Both the position numbers and the translations under genes were made by a program. A model generated the notes under the pieces. The model was not told where the DNA came from. It searched no databases and saw nothing but the letters and a program-made list of their open reading frames with translations. From positions 4,030,598 to 4,094,597 of the forward strand of contig CP134874.1 of NCBI GenBank assembly GCA_037318855.1: a DNA stretch of 64,000 nt. The letters run 5' to 3'. Each line of letters starts with the position of its first letter. Within the stretch, counting starts at the first letter, position 1. Below, in pieces: positions 8,942-17,586 of this stretch. Origin of the DNA: Candidatus Sedimenticola sp. (ex Thyasira tokunagai) (GTDB taxonomy: Bacteria > Pseudomonadota > Gammaproteobacteria > Chromatiales > Chromatiaceae).

Positions 8942-9513
8942 CAGATCTTCCCCCGCTTCATGCCGTTGATCATCGAGCGCACCAGATTCTCCTGATGCTG
9001 AAAACTGGAGAGCGCTACGCCCACCAGGTGAAAAAAGACCAGCAGCAGGGTGATGTTGACAAAAAACTCATGAACCTCTCCGAGCAACTCCCCCCAGAAG
9101 TGGGGAAGATCGAGAAAGAGCGGGGCCAGTGGACCGGAGAACTCCTCGGCACCGTAGGCCGCCAGCCCGGTCAGGATGGAGAGGGAGAGCGCCAGCATCA
9201 GCGCCACTATCATGACACCACCCGCCGGGTTGTGACCGATGTAGCGCTTGGCCCGGAATGCAGCCACATCCTTCATATAAGCGACAACCGTGGCCGGTCG
9301 TTTGACAAAATCGATGAAGCGGGCATGGCGGGTGCCCACAAGACCCCACAACAAGCGGAACAGGAGTAGTCCCATGATGGTGTATCCGGCCCACACATGG
9401 AGGGTGAGAAAGTGATCTTCGGTCAACCAGGCGATGGCGTAGGCGCTCACCAGTGACCAGTGAAAAATACGTACCAATGGATCCCAAACCCGTAACCATC
9501 CGGACGACTGCAT
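8941..9513 (-). CDS. Cytochrome b561-type membrane protein
   Basis: A 190-residue integral membrane protein with four hydrophobic segments and haem-ligand type His residues in RIFHWSLV, LTLHVWAGY, EVHEFF and VFFHLVG. It is the first gene of the cytb-dhc-pepSY-regulator-kinase operon. Its likely job is to pass electrons between the quinone pool and the dihaem cytochrome c. The leader (9514-9616) contains no obvious sigma70 promoter, and a repeat module lies directly upstream. Confidence 0.9.
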   Translation of the reverse strand: MQSSGWLRVWDPLVRIFHWSLVSAYAIAWLTEDHFLTLHVWAGYTIMGLLLFRLLWGLVGTRHARFIDFVKRPATVVAYMKDVAAFRAKRYIGHNPAGGVMIVALMLALSLSILTGLAAYGAEEFSGPLAPLFLDLPHFWGELLGEVHEFFVNITLLLVFFHLVGVALSSFQHQENLVRSMINGMKRGKI

Positions 9514-9616
9514 ATCTATACCCCTGTGGTTGTAACTTGGGGAGAGAATAGAGGGTGAGTCTTAAACCAAGCTGAAAGAGAGGTAACTTTTTACGTTATT
9601 GTTCGTAGTTATACAC

Positions 9617-9987
9617 AACTCAAGTTTCGGAGTTCATTTGCCCCCTCTCCCTCAGGAGGGTGTCGCAAAAGTCCCCTCTCCCCACCGGGGAGATGCCTAC
9701 ATGGACGTAGGTAGTAGAGCAACGCAGGAGCAGCTTGCCGAGGGTTAGGGTGAGGGGGATCAATAGGTAACTTATTGATTTAATACACCCTCATCCTAAC
9801 CTTCTCCCTCGTAGGGAGAAGGGACTGGTGATTTTACGACACCCTCCTCAGGGAGAGGGTTGGGATGAGGGGAGTTGAAAAGCTAACGCTTTGATTCTTC
9901 TAATTTCCCTCATCCTGGCCTTCTCCCTGAGGGAGAAGGGACGGTCTATCCAAGCCTTTTACGTCATTTGAGCTCCGAAACTTAAGT
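9617..9987. repeat. 371-bp MITE-like module with terminal inverted repeats
   Basis: Left end AACTCAAGTTTCGGAGTTCA (9617-9636) and right end TTGAGCTCCGAAACTTAAGT (9968-9987) are inverted repeats. The interior is several CCCTCTCCC/GGGAGAAGG arms that can fold, with no open frame of note. A segment bounded by GGAGGGTGTCG (about 9655) and CGACACCCTCC (about 9834) is in the opposite orientation to the same segment in the module at 2870-3134. Confidence 0.8.
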
Positions 9988-10036
9988 ACACAATAATCCT
10001 GAAAACTATTTCGGTGGAAATAAAGCTGCATTTGAT

Positions 10037-10098
10037 TAGGAGCGAACCTGTTCCGGATCAGCCCCGAGGCACGTTCTTCGCGAACAAGTTCGCTCCTA
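10037..10098. repeat. REP-like palindrome (TAGGAGCG family)
   Basis: TAGGAGCGAACCTG and AAGTTCGCTCCTA form the two arms. It is preceded at 9989-10036 by a conserved leader (CACAATAATCCTGAAAAC ... GGTGGAAAT) that also precedes the copies at 52180 and 55562, so the mobile unit is larger than the palindrome. Confidence 0.7.
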
Positions 10099-10249
10099 CA
10101 AACGACTTCAGGATTATTGCTTCACAAGCCTTTATGCTGCATAAGCGATTTTCAAGGACCGGGGAACATCCAGAAAAAGCCGATGCAGTGAGATGATTGT
10201 GCTGAAAGAGTCGAATCTTGGTTAGAATGGAGCTTTGCACCAACACACT

Positions 10250-10410
10250 GGAGCCTGTCCGAGAATAGGCACCGTAGCGAGGGGAGTCCATTTTGAGTCA
10301 TTTTTTCCGGTCATTTGAAGCGAATAGTTACTCTTATTCAACGAAAATGAGCGGAAAAAAGGGCCAAAATGGGATTTCCGCAGTAGTTGTCCTATTCACG
10401 GACAGGCTCC
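10250..10410. repeat. 161-bp hairpin MITE
   Basis: The ends GGAGCCTGTCCGAGAATAGG and CCTATTCACGGACAGGCTCC are inverted repeats with one mismatch. The inner arms also pair (TTTTTTCCGGTCATTT with AAATGAGCGGAAAAAA), so nearly the whole element can fold into one long hairpin. It holds no gene. It ends 8 bases before the start codon of the DedA-PAP2 gene and so forms that gene's entire leader. Confidence 0.8.
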
Positions 10411-10418
10411 TGGGGTAG

Positions 10419-12407
10419 ATGGCTGAATTTTTTCAACAACTGATGACGTGGATCAGCCTGCACCCGACGTGGTCGGGGGTAGTGATCTTTCTGGTGGCGA
10501 TGGCGGAATCCCTCGCTGTCGTCGGCCTGCTGGTGCCGGGGGTGGTGATTATGTTCGGTATCGGCGCTCTCATCTCCGTCGGTGCCATCGCCTTCTGGAG
10601 CGCCCTGGGCTGGGCGGTGGCCGGTGCGGTGGCCGGCGACGGCCTCAGTTTTTGGCTCGGTCATCACTACCGTCAGCAGTTAACGAATATCTGGCCCTTC
10701 AGCCGTCACCCCAAGAGCCTGGAACAGGGTATCGCCTTTTTCAATCGCTACGGTGGCAAGAGCGTCGCCATTGGCCGCTTCTTCGGCCCGGTGCGAGCCA
10801 TCATCCCACTGGTAGCGGGAATGATGGGCATGTCGCCCGGCCGCTTCGTCGCCGCCAATGTCATCTCCGCCCTGGTGTGGGCACCGGCTTATCTGCTACC
10901 CGGCATAGTCTTTGGTGCCTCTCTGGAGTTGGCTTCAGAAGTTGCACTGCGACTGGTGGTTCTAATCCTGCTGCTGGCACTGATCGTCTGGCTGGGATTG
11001 TTGTTGAGTAAATGGACCTTCCGGCTGCTACAGCCCCACACCTCCGCTTGGGTGGCGGCCACCCTGCGCTGGAGCCGCCTGCACCCAAAGAGTGGGGAGA
11101 TTGCCGCTGCACTGGCCGACCCAGACCATCCCGAGGCGCGGGGACTGTCGATCTTCGCCTTCCTGCTGCTGGCCACAACAGCGATCTTCACCCTATTGCT
11201 AACCACCGTGGTCGAGGGGAGTCACATAGAGAGTATCAACCAGGGTGTACTGCAAGCACTGCAGAGCATCCGCACCCCCTGGTCCGATCACCTGATGATC
11301 TATCTCACCCGGCTGGCTGATGACGGCGTCGTCCTCTCTCTGATTATCGGTGTGCTGATTTTTCTCATCTGGCGTGGCCACCGCCGCACAATCCTCTACT
11401 GGCTGGCCGCCGCCCTCTTCTGCCTGATCGCCGGGCCGCTGCTGAAGATGGGGCTGCAGATCCCCCGCCCTGATGTGGTGACTCTGGCACCGGACTCCTA
11501 CGCCTTTCCCAGTGGCCACACCCTGAGGGCGGCGGTGCTCTACGGTTTCCTCTCCGTTATTGTCGCCCGTCCACTCTCCCTGCGTTGGCGCTGGCTCCCC
11601 TATGGATTGGCCGCGTTGGTGACCGTCGCAGTCGGCCTGTCACGCCTCTACCTGGGCGTACACTGGCTCAGTGACGTTCTCGGCAGCATCGCCCTGGGAG
11701 TCGCCTGGGTGGCAGTGCTCGCCATGGCCTACCATCGCCACACCCATATCGAGAGTCATTGGGGTAGCCTGACAGCTACCGCTGTCACCCTCACACTGGT
11801 CGCTTTCCTACTCAAGAGCGGGCTGCACCATGAGCGGGATTTCAGCCGCTACCAACCACTGCAGGAGAGTCGGGAAATAAGCGCTAAACAGTGGTGGCAA
11901 GGTGACACGGTTATACTGCCTGGAGAGCGTAGTGATATCAGAGGCCACCATGACGACCCACTCAATTTACAGTACTCCGGAGAGTTGAGTTGGCTGAATA
12001 GCCGGCTGGCGGAGAGTGGATGGCAGCCGGCGAAAGTGCTCTCCTGGGGCAACAGCCTGCACCTGCTCTCCCCTACCCTGCCTCTGCATCAACTACCGGT
12101 GCTGCCACAGGTTCACGATGGTAGGCATGAAGCGCTGCTATTGGAGAAAAGACTAGCGGATGACCGGCGGCTGGTTTTGAGACTTTGGCAGACAGGAGTT
12201 CGACTGGTACCCGGCGGTGCAACCGTGTGGATCGGCAATGTCTCGGAGCAGCAGCAGGTGCGAATCGTCAACTTAGTCACCCTGGCGGCAACCGGCCGGA
12301 ATTTCTCAGTACCATTCAAGATTATTTCAGATGATCTTGAAGCGTTGCCGGCGGGTACGACAAAGCAGGTAGACGGCAGGGTGTTAGTTAGACCGCAGCC
12401 CTATTAA
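10419..12407 (+). CDS. DedA-PAP2 phosphatase-LssY C-terminal fusion protein
   Basis: A 662-residue membrane protein with three parts. Residues about 1-190 are a DedA/SNARE-associated domain (AESLAVVGLLVPG near 29-41 and GRFFGPVRAIIPLVAG at 119-134). Residues about 240-450 are a PAP2 acid phosphatase with K343 and R350-P351, S365-G366-H367, and R409/H415/D419 in SRLYLGVHWLSD. The last about 190 residues are soluble and resemble the LssY C-terminal domain of Legionella-type proteins. The likely role is flipping and dephosphorylating a lipid such as undecaprenyl pyrophosphate or phosphatidate (inference). The leader is taken over by a hairpin MITE. Confidence 0.88.
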   Translation: MAEFFQQLMTWISLHPTWSGVVIFLVAMAESLAVVGLLVPGVVIMFGIGALISVGAIAFWSALGWAVAGAVAGDGLSFWLGHHYRQQLTNIWPFSRHPKSLEQGIAFFNRYGGKSVAIGRFFGPVRAIIPLVAGMMGMSPGRFVAANVISALVWAPAYLLPGIVFGASLELASEVALRLVVLILLLALIVWLGLLLSKWTFRLLQPHTSAWVAATLRWSRLHPKSGEIAAALADPDHPEARGLSIFAFLLLATTAIFTLLLTTVVEGSHIESINQGVLQALQSIRTPWSDHLMIYLTRLADDGVVLSLIIGVLIFLIWRGHRRTILYWLAAALFCLIAGPLLKMGLQIPRPDVVTLAPDSYAFPSGHTLRAAVLYGFLSVIVARPLSLRWRWLPYGLAALVTVAVGLSRLYLGVHWLSDVLGSIALGVAWVAVLAMAYHRHTHIESHWGSLTATAVTLTLVAFLLKSGLHHERDFSRYQPLQESREISAKQWWQGDTVILPGERSDIRGHHDDPLNLQYSGELSWLNSRLAESGWQPAKVLSWGNSLHLLSPTLPLHQLPVLPQVHDGRHEALLLEKRLADDRRLVLRLWQTGVRLVPGGATVWIGNVSEQQQVRIVNLVTLAATGRNFSVPFKIISDDLEALPAGTTKQVDGRVLVRPQPY

Positions 12408-12420
12408 TCAGAAAATCCGC

Positions 12421-12571
12421 TAGGAGCGAACTTATTCGCGAACGAGTTCGCTCCTACAATCAAGCCACCACTTACTGTCCACATATTTCTGTAGGAGCGG
12501 TCTCTCGGACCGCGATGAACGCCGCACAATCCCAACCAAACTCCATCGCGCTTCGAGAAAGCGCTCCTACA
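12421..12571. repeat. Two adjacent REP-like palindromes
   Basis: The first (12421-12456) is a compact palindrome, TAGGAGCGAACTT to AGTTCGCTCCTA. The second (12491-12571) has arms GTAGGAGCGGTCTCTCGGAC and GAGAAAGCGCTCCTAC around a GCGATG/CATCGC core. They fill the space between two genes that end facing each other. Confidence 0.75.
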
Positions 12572-12584
12572 CCAGACCACCGAC

Positions 12585-13208
12585 TTAATTCAATCCATCC
12601 CCACCCCAACGCTGAGCCAAGTCACTCTCGATACCGAGATGATCAAGCACCCGCGCAACCATAAAATCGACCAGATCTTCCACCGTTTGCGGGCGGTTGT
12701 AGAAACCGGGACTGGCCGGCATCACCACCACACCTAGGCGTACAAGCTTCAGCATATTCTCCAGGTGGATAGCTGAGAAGGGGGTCTCGCGCACCATCAG
12801 AATTAGTTTGCGCTGCTCTTTCAGCATCACATCGGCGGCCCGTTCAATCAGATTGTTGCTCGCACCTGTGGCAATGGCGGAGAGAGTACCGGTGGTACAG
12901 GGGCAGACCACCATCGCCTCCGGGGCGTTGGAGCCGCTGGCTACGGGTGCAGTCCACTGCTCACGACCAAAGACGCGTAGCTGACCGGGTTGTGCACCAT
13001 AGCGCTCTGAGAGCAGCACCTCCATCTCACGGGGCTGGGACGGCAGGGTGAGACCGGTCTCCATCGGAATCACCACCTGGGCCGCCTTGGAGACCATCAG
13101 GTAGACCTGACGTTCGGCACGAATCAGGCAGTCGAGCAGACGCAGGCCGTAGGCGCTGCCTGAAGCGCCTGTTATGGCCAGTGATATAGGAGAGCCGGTA
13201 TCTGTCAT
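12585..13208 (-). CDS. ubiX: Flavin prenyltransferase UbiX
   Basis: A 207-residue enzyme that prenylates reduced FMN to make the cofactor of the UbiD decarboxylase in ubiquinone biosynthesis. The N-terminal [15 protein letters not shown] is the FMN-binding motif. The middle holds [20 protein letters not shown], and [16 protein letters not shown] is the conserved C-terminal dimethylallyl-phosphate-binding segment. Length is normal for the family (about 190-210). No ubiD is in the window. It is transcribed towards a REP cluster. Confidence 0.95.
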   Translation of the reverse strand: MTDTGSPISLAITGASGSAYGLRLLDCLIRAERQVYLMVSKAAQVVIPMETGLTLPSQPREMEVLLSERYGAQPGQLRVFGREQWTAPVASGSNAPEAMVVCPCTTGTLSAIATGASNNLIERAADVMLKEQRKLILMVRETPFSAIHLENMLKLVRLGVVVMPASPGFYNRPQTVEDLVDFMVARVLDHLGIESDLAQRWGGDGLN

Positions 13209-13384
13209 TGTCTATTTTGCCTGTTCCGTCTTGGTTTAAGAGCGCTGAGCAACGCTCTGCTGCCACAATGTTCACAATATAGTCATATCGGGCAGGTAAG
13301 TGTAGTGAGTCTATTTCACCAAAAGCCTAATAATTGACCATACTAAGCAGAGGGACACCTATAAAAGGGTTGGAGGTAAGCGCA

Positions 13385-13831
13385 ATGAGACCACTGTTAG
13401 CTCTCTGGTTATTAGCTATCTTGCTGCTCACCGGCTGTATGTCACTGCAGGAGATACGTGACCGGCGCATCACCAATGAGCAGGAGGTATTCAACAGTTT
13501 TCCCGCCGATGTGCAGGCCAACATTAGACAGGGGCAGATCGATATCGGCTACAACCAGAGTATGGTGCAGCTTGCCTGGGGGGCACCGAGTCAGGTTATG
13601 ACCCGCAGGGTCAAGGGGAAGGTCACCAAGATATGGATCTATACAAAAACTCTCTCCCACCCCAATTTTGAGAGGTTGAGTGTACCGGTAAGCTATGTCG
13701 ACGGTGAGGGCAAGGTACAAATAGTGTACCGCAGGGTCTGGTCCGACAGGACCACCTATGAAGAGGTCAATATGGCGCGTGTTGAGTTCACCCATGGGCG
13801 GGTCAGCGCCATCGAGCAGATCACTCCATAG
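13385..13831 (+). CDS. Small outer-membrane-type lipoprotein
   Basis: A 148-residue lipoprotein. I start at ATG 13385 because GGAGG lies 8-12 bases upstream and the peptide from there is a clean signal (MRPLLALWLLAILLLTGC, lipobox Cys 18). A more upstream frame start would spoil the signal. The mature part has an SmpA/OmlA-like flavour (YNQSMVQLAWGAPSQV, then KIWIYT), a helix-strand pattern often seen in Bam-associated or peptidoglycan-associated lipoproteins. The assignment beyond lipoprotein is tentative. It converges with mpl. Confidence 0.8.
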   Translation: MRPLLALWLLAILLLTGCMSLQEIRDRRITNEQEVFNSFPADVQANIRQGQIDIGYNQSMVQLAWGAPSQVMTRRVKGKVTKIWIYTKTLSHPNFERLSVPVSYVDGEGKVQIVYRRVWSDRTTYEEVNMARVEFTHGRVSAIEQITP

Positions 13832-13848
13832 GGCGTATCAGGAGTTGT

Positions 13849-15222
13849 CTATCCAGACAGATGTGTCGCCAACGCATCCAGCATCCGCTGGTGGATATTC
13901 TCAAAACCACCGTTACTCATCACCAGCAGGTGGTCGCCCGGGGCCGCTTCGTGGCGGATGAGATCGACAATTGCTTCCACCTCGCCAAACACCTCACCAC
14001 GCTCCCCCAAGGGGGCGAAAACGCTCTGTGCATCCCAGCCCAGTGAGGGGGGGGAGTAGACCAACACCCGGTCCGCACCCTCCAGGGCATCGGGCAGCTG
14101 AGCCGCATGGACGCCCATCCGCATGGTGTTGGAGCGGGGCTCCAGTACGGCGAAGATACGCTGCTCCCCCACCTGAGCCCGCAGACCATCGAGGGTGGTG
14201 CGAATCGCCGTCGGGTGGTGGGCAAAATCGTCATAGACCCGAATTCCCCGCACCTCACCGCGCAGTTCCATACGCCGTTTTACATTCTGAAACCGGTGCA
14301 GCGCCTCAACCGCTATCCCAGCGGGGACACCGGCATGGCGGGCAGCGGCAATGGCCGCCAGGGCATTATTGATACTGTGTTCACCGGTCAGCTCCCAATC
14401 CACCTCGTCCAGCGGCTCTCCATCACAAAGAGGTTGGAAACGGCTGCCATCCGACCTCAGCCGACGCGCCTTCCAGAGGCCGTCACCATCGGCACCAAAA
14501 CGCTCAACCTGACTCCAGCACCCCATAGCCAACACTTCATCCATCGCCGGATCGGTGGTGGGAGTGATGATCAGTCCGGAGGCTGGCACCGTCCGCACCA
14601 GATGGTGAAACTGCCGCTGGATCATCGCCAGATCATCAAAGATATCGGCATGATCAAATTCCAGGTTATTCAGGATCAGGGTACGGGGGCGATAGTGGAC
14701 AAACTTGGAGCGTTTATCGAAGAAGGCGGTATCGTACTCATCCGCCTCGACCACGAAGAAGGGGGCATCGCCAAGCCGAGCGGAGATACCGAAATTGCGC
14801 GGCACACCGCCGATGAGAAAGCCCGGATTGAGACCGGCATCTTCCAGAATCCAGGCAAGAAGTCCGGCGGTGCTGGTCTTGCCATGGGTACCGGCCACCG
14901 CCAGCACCCAGCGCCCCTGCAACACATGCTCCGCCAACCATTGAGGGCCGGAGGTGTAGGCAAGACCGGCATCCAGCATATACTCCACCGCCGGGTTGCC
15001 CCGTGACATGGCGTTGCCCACCACCACACAATCCGGTGCCGGTTTCAGGTGGGCGGGGTCGTACCCCTCCATCAACTCAATACCGGCGGCCTCAAGCTGG
15101 GTGCTCATGGGTGGATAGACGTTGGCATCGGAACCGCTCACCTCATGGCCCATTGCCCGGGCAAGCAGGGCGATACCTCCCATAAAAGTGCCACAGATGC
15201 CGAGTATATGGATATGCATCAT
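13849..15222 (-). CDS. mpl: UDP-N-acetylmuramate:L-Ala-gamma-D-Glu-meso-DAP ligase
   Basis: A 457-residue murein-recycling ligase that attaches recovered tripeptide to UDP-MurNAc. It is a Mur-ligase fold: an N-terminal Rossmann-like motif (HILGICGTFMGG at residues 5-16), the ATP P-loop AGTHGKTST at 110-118, the carbamylated-Lys/Mg region (VVEADEYDTAFFDKRSKF) and EHSINNALAAIAAA. The HILGICGTFMG signature separates Mpl from MurC. It overlaps the stop of the upstream membrane-protein gene by 4 bases. Confidence 0.95.
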   Translation of the reverse strand: MMHIHILGICGTFMGGIALLARAMGHEVSGSDANVYPPMSTQLEAAGIELMEGYDPAHLKPAPDCVVVGNAMSRGNPAVEYMLDAGLAYTSGPQWLAEHVLQGRWVLAVAGTHGKTSTAGLLAWILEDAGLNPGFLIGGVPRNFGISARLGDAPFFVVEADEYDTAFFDKRSKFVHYRPRTLILNNLEFDHADIFDDLAMIQRQFHHLVRTVPASGLIITPTTDPAMDEVLAMGCWSQVERFGADGDGLWKARRLRSDGSRFQPLCDGEPLDEVDWELTGEHSINNALAAIAAARHAGVPAGIAVEALHRFQNVKRRMELRGEVRGIRVYDDFAHHPTAIRTTLDGLRAQVGEQRIFAVLEPRSNTMRMGVHAAQLPDALEGADRVLVYSPPSLGWDAQSVFAPLGERGEVFGEVEAIVDLIRHEAAPGDHLLVMSNGGFENIHQRMLDALATHLSG

Positions 15223-15740
15223 TGAACGCCTGCCAGAAACAGGCTGTCGACGACCGCATTGACCAACAGAAAATAGCTGATCGCTATCAGCAGGCCGTGC
15301 CTCAAACTAATCTCAAAGGTATGACGGGCGATATGGGCCACAATCAGCACCCCCCACAGCATCAGTATCAGATAGAGCAGTGCCCCCAGGCCGCCCATTT
15401 CCGAGGTGGCGGGATCTCCACCAATCAGTAGCTGCAACGGCATGGCGAGTAGATTGATGATTGTGCCACTGGCAAACAGAGCAGTCGCCGTCTGAACCAG
15501 CCGCCCCGATTTACCCAAAAAGCGGAGAACAGAGGAGAGCAGTATGTAGACCATCACCAAGTCTAAAAGCTGCGCCAGAAATGCCGGAACCAAGCCACCA
15601 AAGGTGTCGTGGATTACCAGAGTACCCGTAGCCAATCCCAGGAGGGCGGTAACTGCCAACAAAAAAGTGGAGGCGGGAACATCCTGGGGCGCCGCCCGCA
15701 GCAGACAGATATTGACAAAGAGGTTGATCAGTTTATTCAC
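15219..15740 (-). CDS. Small multi-spanning membrane protein of unknown function
   Basis: A 173-residue, very hydrophobic protein with about five membrane helices (about 25-45, 50-72, 80-105, 120-140 and 148-170). I recognise no catalytic motif. It overlaps mpl by 4 bases on the same strand, so it is co-translated with this murein-recycling gene, but a role in that pathway is only suggested by position. Confidence 0.75.
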   Translation of the reverse strand: MNKLINLFVNICLLRAAPQDVPASTFLLAVTALLGLATGTLVIHDTFGGLVPAFLAQLLDLVMVYILLSSVLRFLGKSGRLVQTATALFASGTIINLLAMPLQLLIGGDPATSEMGGLGALLYLILMLWGVLIVAHIARHTFEISLRHGLLIAISYFLLVNAVVDSLFLAGVQ

Positions 15741-15857
15741 GGCTTGTTTCTATTCGTGGAGGATGGATGATCATAACCCGTGTGCACGGACAGAAAAACC
15801 ACCGAGAGCAATCTAATGGTATCCTGATCCCCCACTTTTACTACACCGGACATCTGC

Positions 15858-17012
15858 ATGCAGGAATTTCACATCGACACCGCCGAAGGGCTCAACCAAC
15901 TCTGCGACAGACTGCGCAACAGCCCCTGGCTAACCCTGGACACGGAGTTCGTCCGTGAAAAGACCTACTATCCCCAGTTCTGCCTGCTGCAGATCAGCAA
16001 CGGTGAAGTAGCTGCCAGTGTCGACCCTCTGGCACTGGATGACCTCGCCCCTCTGCTGGAGCTCCTTTACGACCCCAGCATCACTAAAGTGTTTCACGCC
16101 GGTCGGCAAGACCTGGAGATCTTTCACAACCTCTGGGGCAAGCTGCCGACCCCGCTGTTTGATACCCAGTTGGCCGCCACCCTGTTGGGCTTGGGTGACC
16201 AGGTAGGCTACGGCAACCTGGTTAAAGAGGTGCTGGGGATTGAGTTGGAGAAGGGGCAGGCCCGTACCGACTGGTCGCTCCGACCACTGCAGTCGGCACA
16301 GCTGCGCTATGCTCTCGACGATGTCATCTACCTCTGTGATCTCTATCTGCAGATGAAAGAGAGGCTGGAACAGCAGGGGCGTGACAGCTGGCTGCAGGAG
16401 GACTTTGACTACCTGGCCAACCCAACAACTTACGTTATCCAATTCAAAGACGCCTGGCAGAAGGTGAAGGGGCGGCAGAATCTCAAAGGTGTGCAGCTGG
16501 CGATCCTGCAGTCCATCGCCGGCTGGCGGGAGAGCGAGGCCCAGCGCGCCGACAAGCCAAAGCGCTGGATACTTAAGGATGAGGTGCTGGCAGACCTGGC
16601 ACGCCGCCAACCCAAGGATGAGACTCAGATGGGGCGTATCCGTGGCCTCGAGCAGGGCACCCTCAAACGACGTGGCGACACCCTGCTGAAACTGATCGGT
16701 GAGGGGAAAAAAACACCAAAAGAGCAGTGGCCCCAGGAGAAGGCGCGCCCCCCACGTCTTACTCCAAATCAGGATGCAATGACCGACCTGCTGACCTGCT
16801 GCCTACGCCTGCTGGCCGACCAGAACGGCATCACCCACACCGCTCTTGGTAACCGTAAAGAGCTGGAGCGGCTGGTAAACGGTGACAAAGAGGCGGAAAT
16901 TCTCCATGGCTGGCGTGGTTCGATGGTGGGTGACAAGCTGTTACAGGTGCTCGAAGGAAAATTGCTGCCGGCAATTAAGGACGGTGTACTGTCGTTGCAG
17001 GCCACTGAGTAA
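15858..17012 (+). CDS. rnd: Ribonuclease D
   Basis: A 384-residue 3'-to-5' exoribonuclease that trims tRNA precursors. The DEDD exonuclease domain covers residues 1-185, with D28 and E30 in LTLDTEFVREKTYYP, HAGRQDLEIF near 84, and the third motif in YALDDVIYLCDLYLQ. An HRDC RNA-binding domain follows at about 208-290 (LKGVQLAILQSIAGWRESEA). A second HRDC-like helical region is at the C-terminus. The start is ATG 15858 in the divergent gap with the membrane-protein gene. Confidence 0.95.
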   Translation: MQEFHIDTAEGLNQLCDRLRNSPWLTLDTEFVREKTYYPQFCLLQISNGEVAASVDPLALDDLAPLLELLYDPSITKVFHAGRQDLEIFHNLWGKLPTPLFDTQLAATLLGLGDQVGYGNLVKEVLGIELEKGQARTDWSLRPLQSAQLRYALDDVIYLCDLYLQMKERLEQQGRDSWLQEDFDYLANPTTYVIQFKDAWQKVKGRQNLKGVQLAILQSIAGWRESEAQRADKPKRWILKDEVLADLARRQPKDETQMGRIRGLEQGTLKRRGDTLLKLIGEGKKTPKEQWPQEKARPPRLTPNQDAMTDLLTCCLRLLADQNGITHTALGNRKELERLVNGDKEAEILHGWRGSMVGDKLLQVLEGKLLPAIKDGVLSLQATE

Positions 17013-17023
17013 AGAGATTCGGA

Positions 17024-17260
17024 GTGCTGAAATCACGGCGACTCAGTGGCTGTCGGCTTACCCTCTGCACAATGGCACTACTTAGTACCGGCTGCTCACA
17101 ACCACCACCCGATGATAGCCAAAGTGAAGTAGCGCAGCGGAAGGATATAGAGCAAGAAGTACTGAGTCAGACAAGAGAGTTGATCAAGTATATCGATGCC
17201 GAGGAGCTGCTCTACCAAGAACAGCTACGCGCCCAACGTCGCGGCAACTCTACTAAATAA
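17024..17260 (+). CDS. Small lipoprotein of unknown function
   Basis: A 78-residue protein from GTG 17024, only 11 bases after rnd. The signal region TLCTMALLSTGC has a lipobox Cys at about 24. The mature part is short, charged and helical (QRKDIEQEVLSQTRELIKYI), suggesting a coiled coil. The stop codon lies inside the left end of a repeat module (17259-17356), so the module landed exactly at the end of the gene. Confidence 0.55.
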   Translation: MLKSRRLSGCRLTLCTMALLSTGCSQPPPDDSQSEVAQRKDIEQEVLSQTRELIKYIDAEELLYQEQLRAQRRGNSTK

Positions 17261-17356
17261 CTCAAGCTTCGGAGTTCAAATGACGTAAAAGGCTTGGATA
17301 GACCGTCCCCTCTCCCCACCGGGGGAGAGGGGGCTAATGAACTCCGAAACTTGAGT
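17259..17356. repeat. 98-bp minimal MITE-like module
   Basis: Left end AACTCAAGCTTCGGAGTTCA at 17259-17278 and right end TGAACTCCGAAACTTGAGT at 17338-17356 are inverted repeats. Between them is one CCCTCTCCCC/GGGGGAGAGGG hairpin. This is the shortest member of the family in the window and shows which parts are needed. Confidence 0.8.
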
Positions 17357-17373
17357 AAATAAGCCCGGCGGTT

Positions 17374-17586
17374 CTATCCACCACAACAATCCTTCTCCTG
17401 CTGAATGGGCGGGCATGGCACATCGGCAAACGAGCAGAAGACACAGCAGTCGCCTTTTAACGGCCGGAGCAGTACACCACACCCCTTGCACTCATAGAAG
17501 TATTGGCAGGCGTCTTCAGGCATCCGCTCCTTCTCTTCATGGCCACACTTCGGACACCTGATTGTCGACTCAGGAATTACTTTCAT
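17374..17586 (-). CDS. GDCCVxC-motif small zinc protein
   Basis: A 70-residue Cys-rich protein with CPKCGHEE near the N-terminus, CKGCGVLL in the middle and the GDCCVFCSFADVPCPP signature. The pairs CxxC/CxxC/CC suggest zinc or Fe-S binding. I start at ATG 17586, which overlaps the upstream VOC stop as ATGA, a typical coupled start; a TTG 12 bases earlier is possible. Homologues of this signature are common in environmental proteobacteria, but their function is not established. Confidence 0.8.
   Translation of the reverse strand: MKVIPESTIRCPKCGHEEKERMPEDACQYFYECKGCGVLLRPLKGDCCVFCSFADVPCPPIQQEKDCCGG

Noticed and set aside
10014-10196. 60-codon open frame before the DedA gene
   Set aside because: It lies mostly in a REP palindrome and its leader; no ribosome site.
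14107-15006. 299-codon open frame antisense to mpl
   Set aside because: Mpl is complete with a P-loop and overlaps its neighbour correctly; the antisense frame has no domain or ribosome site.
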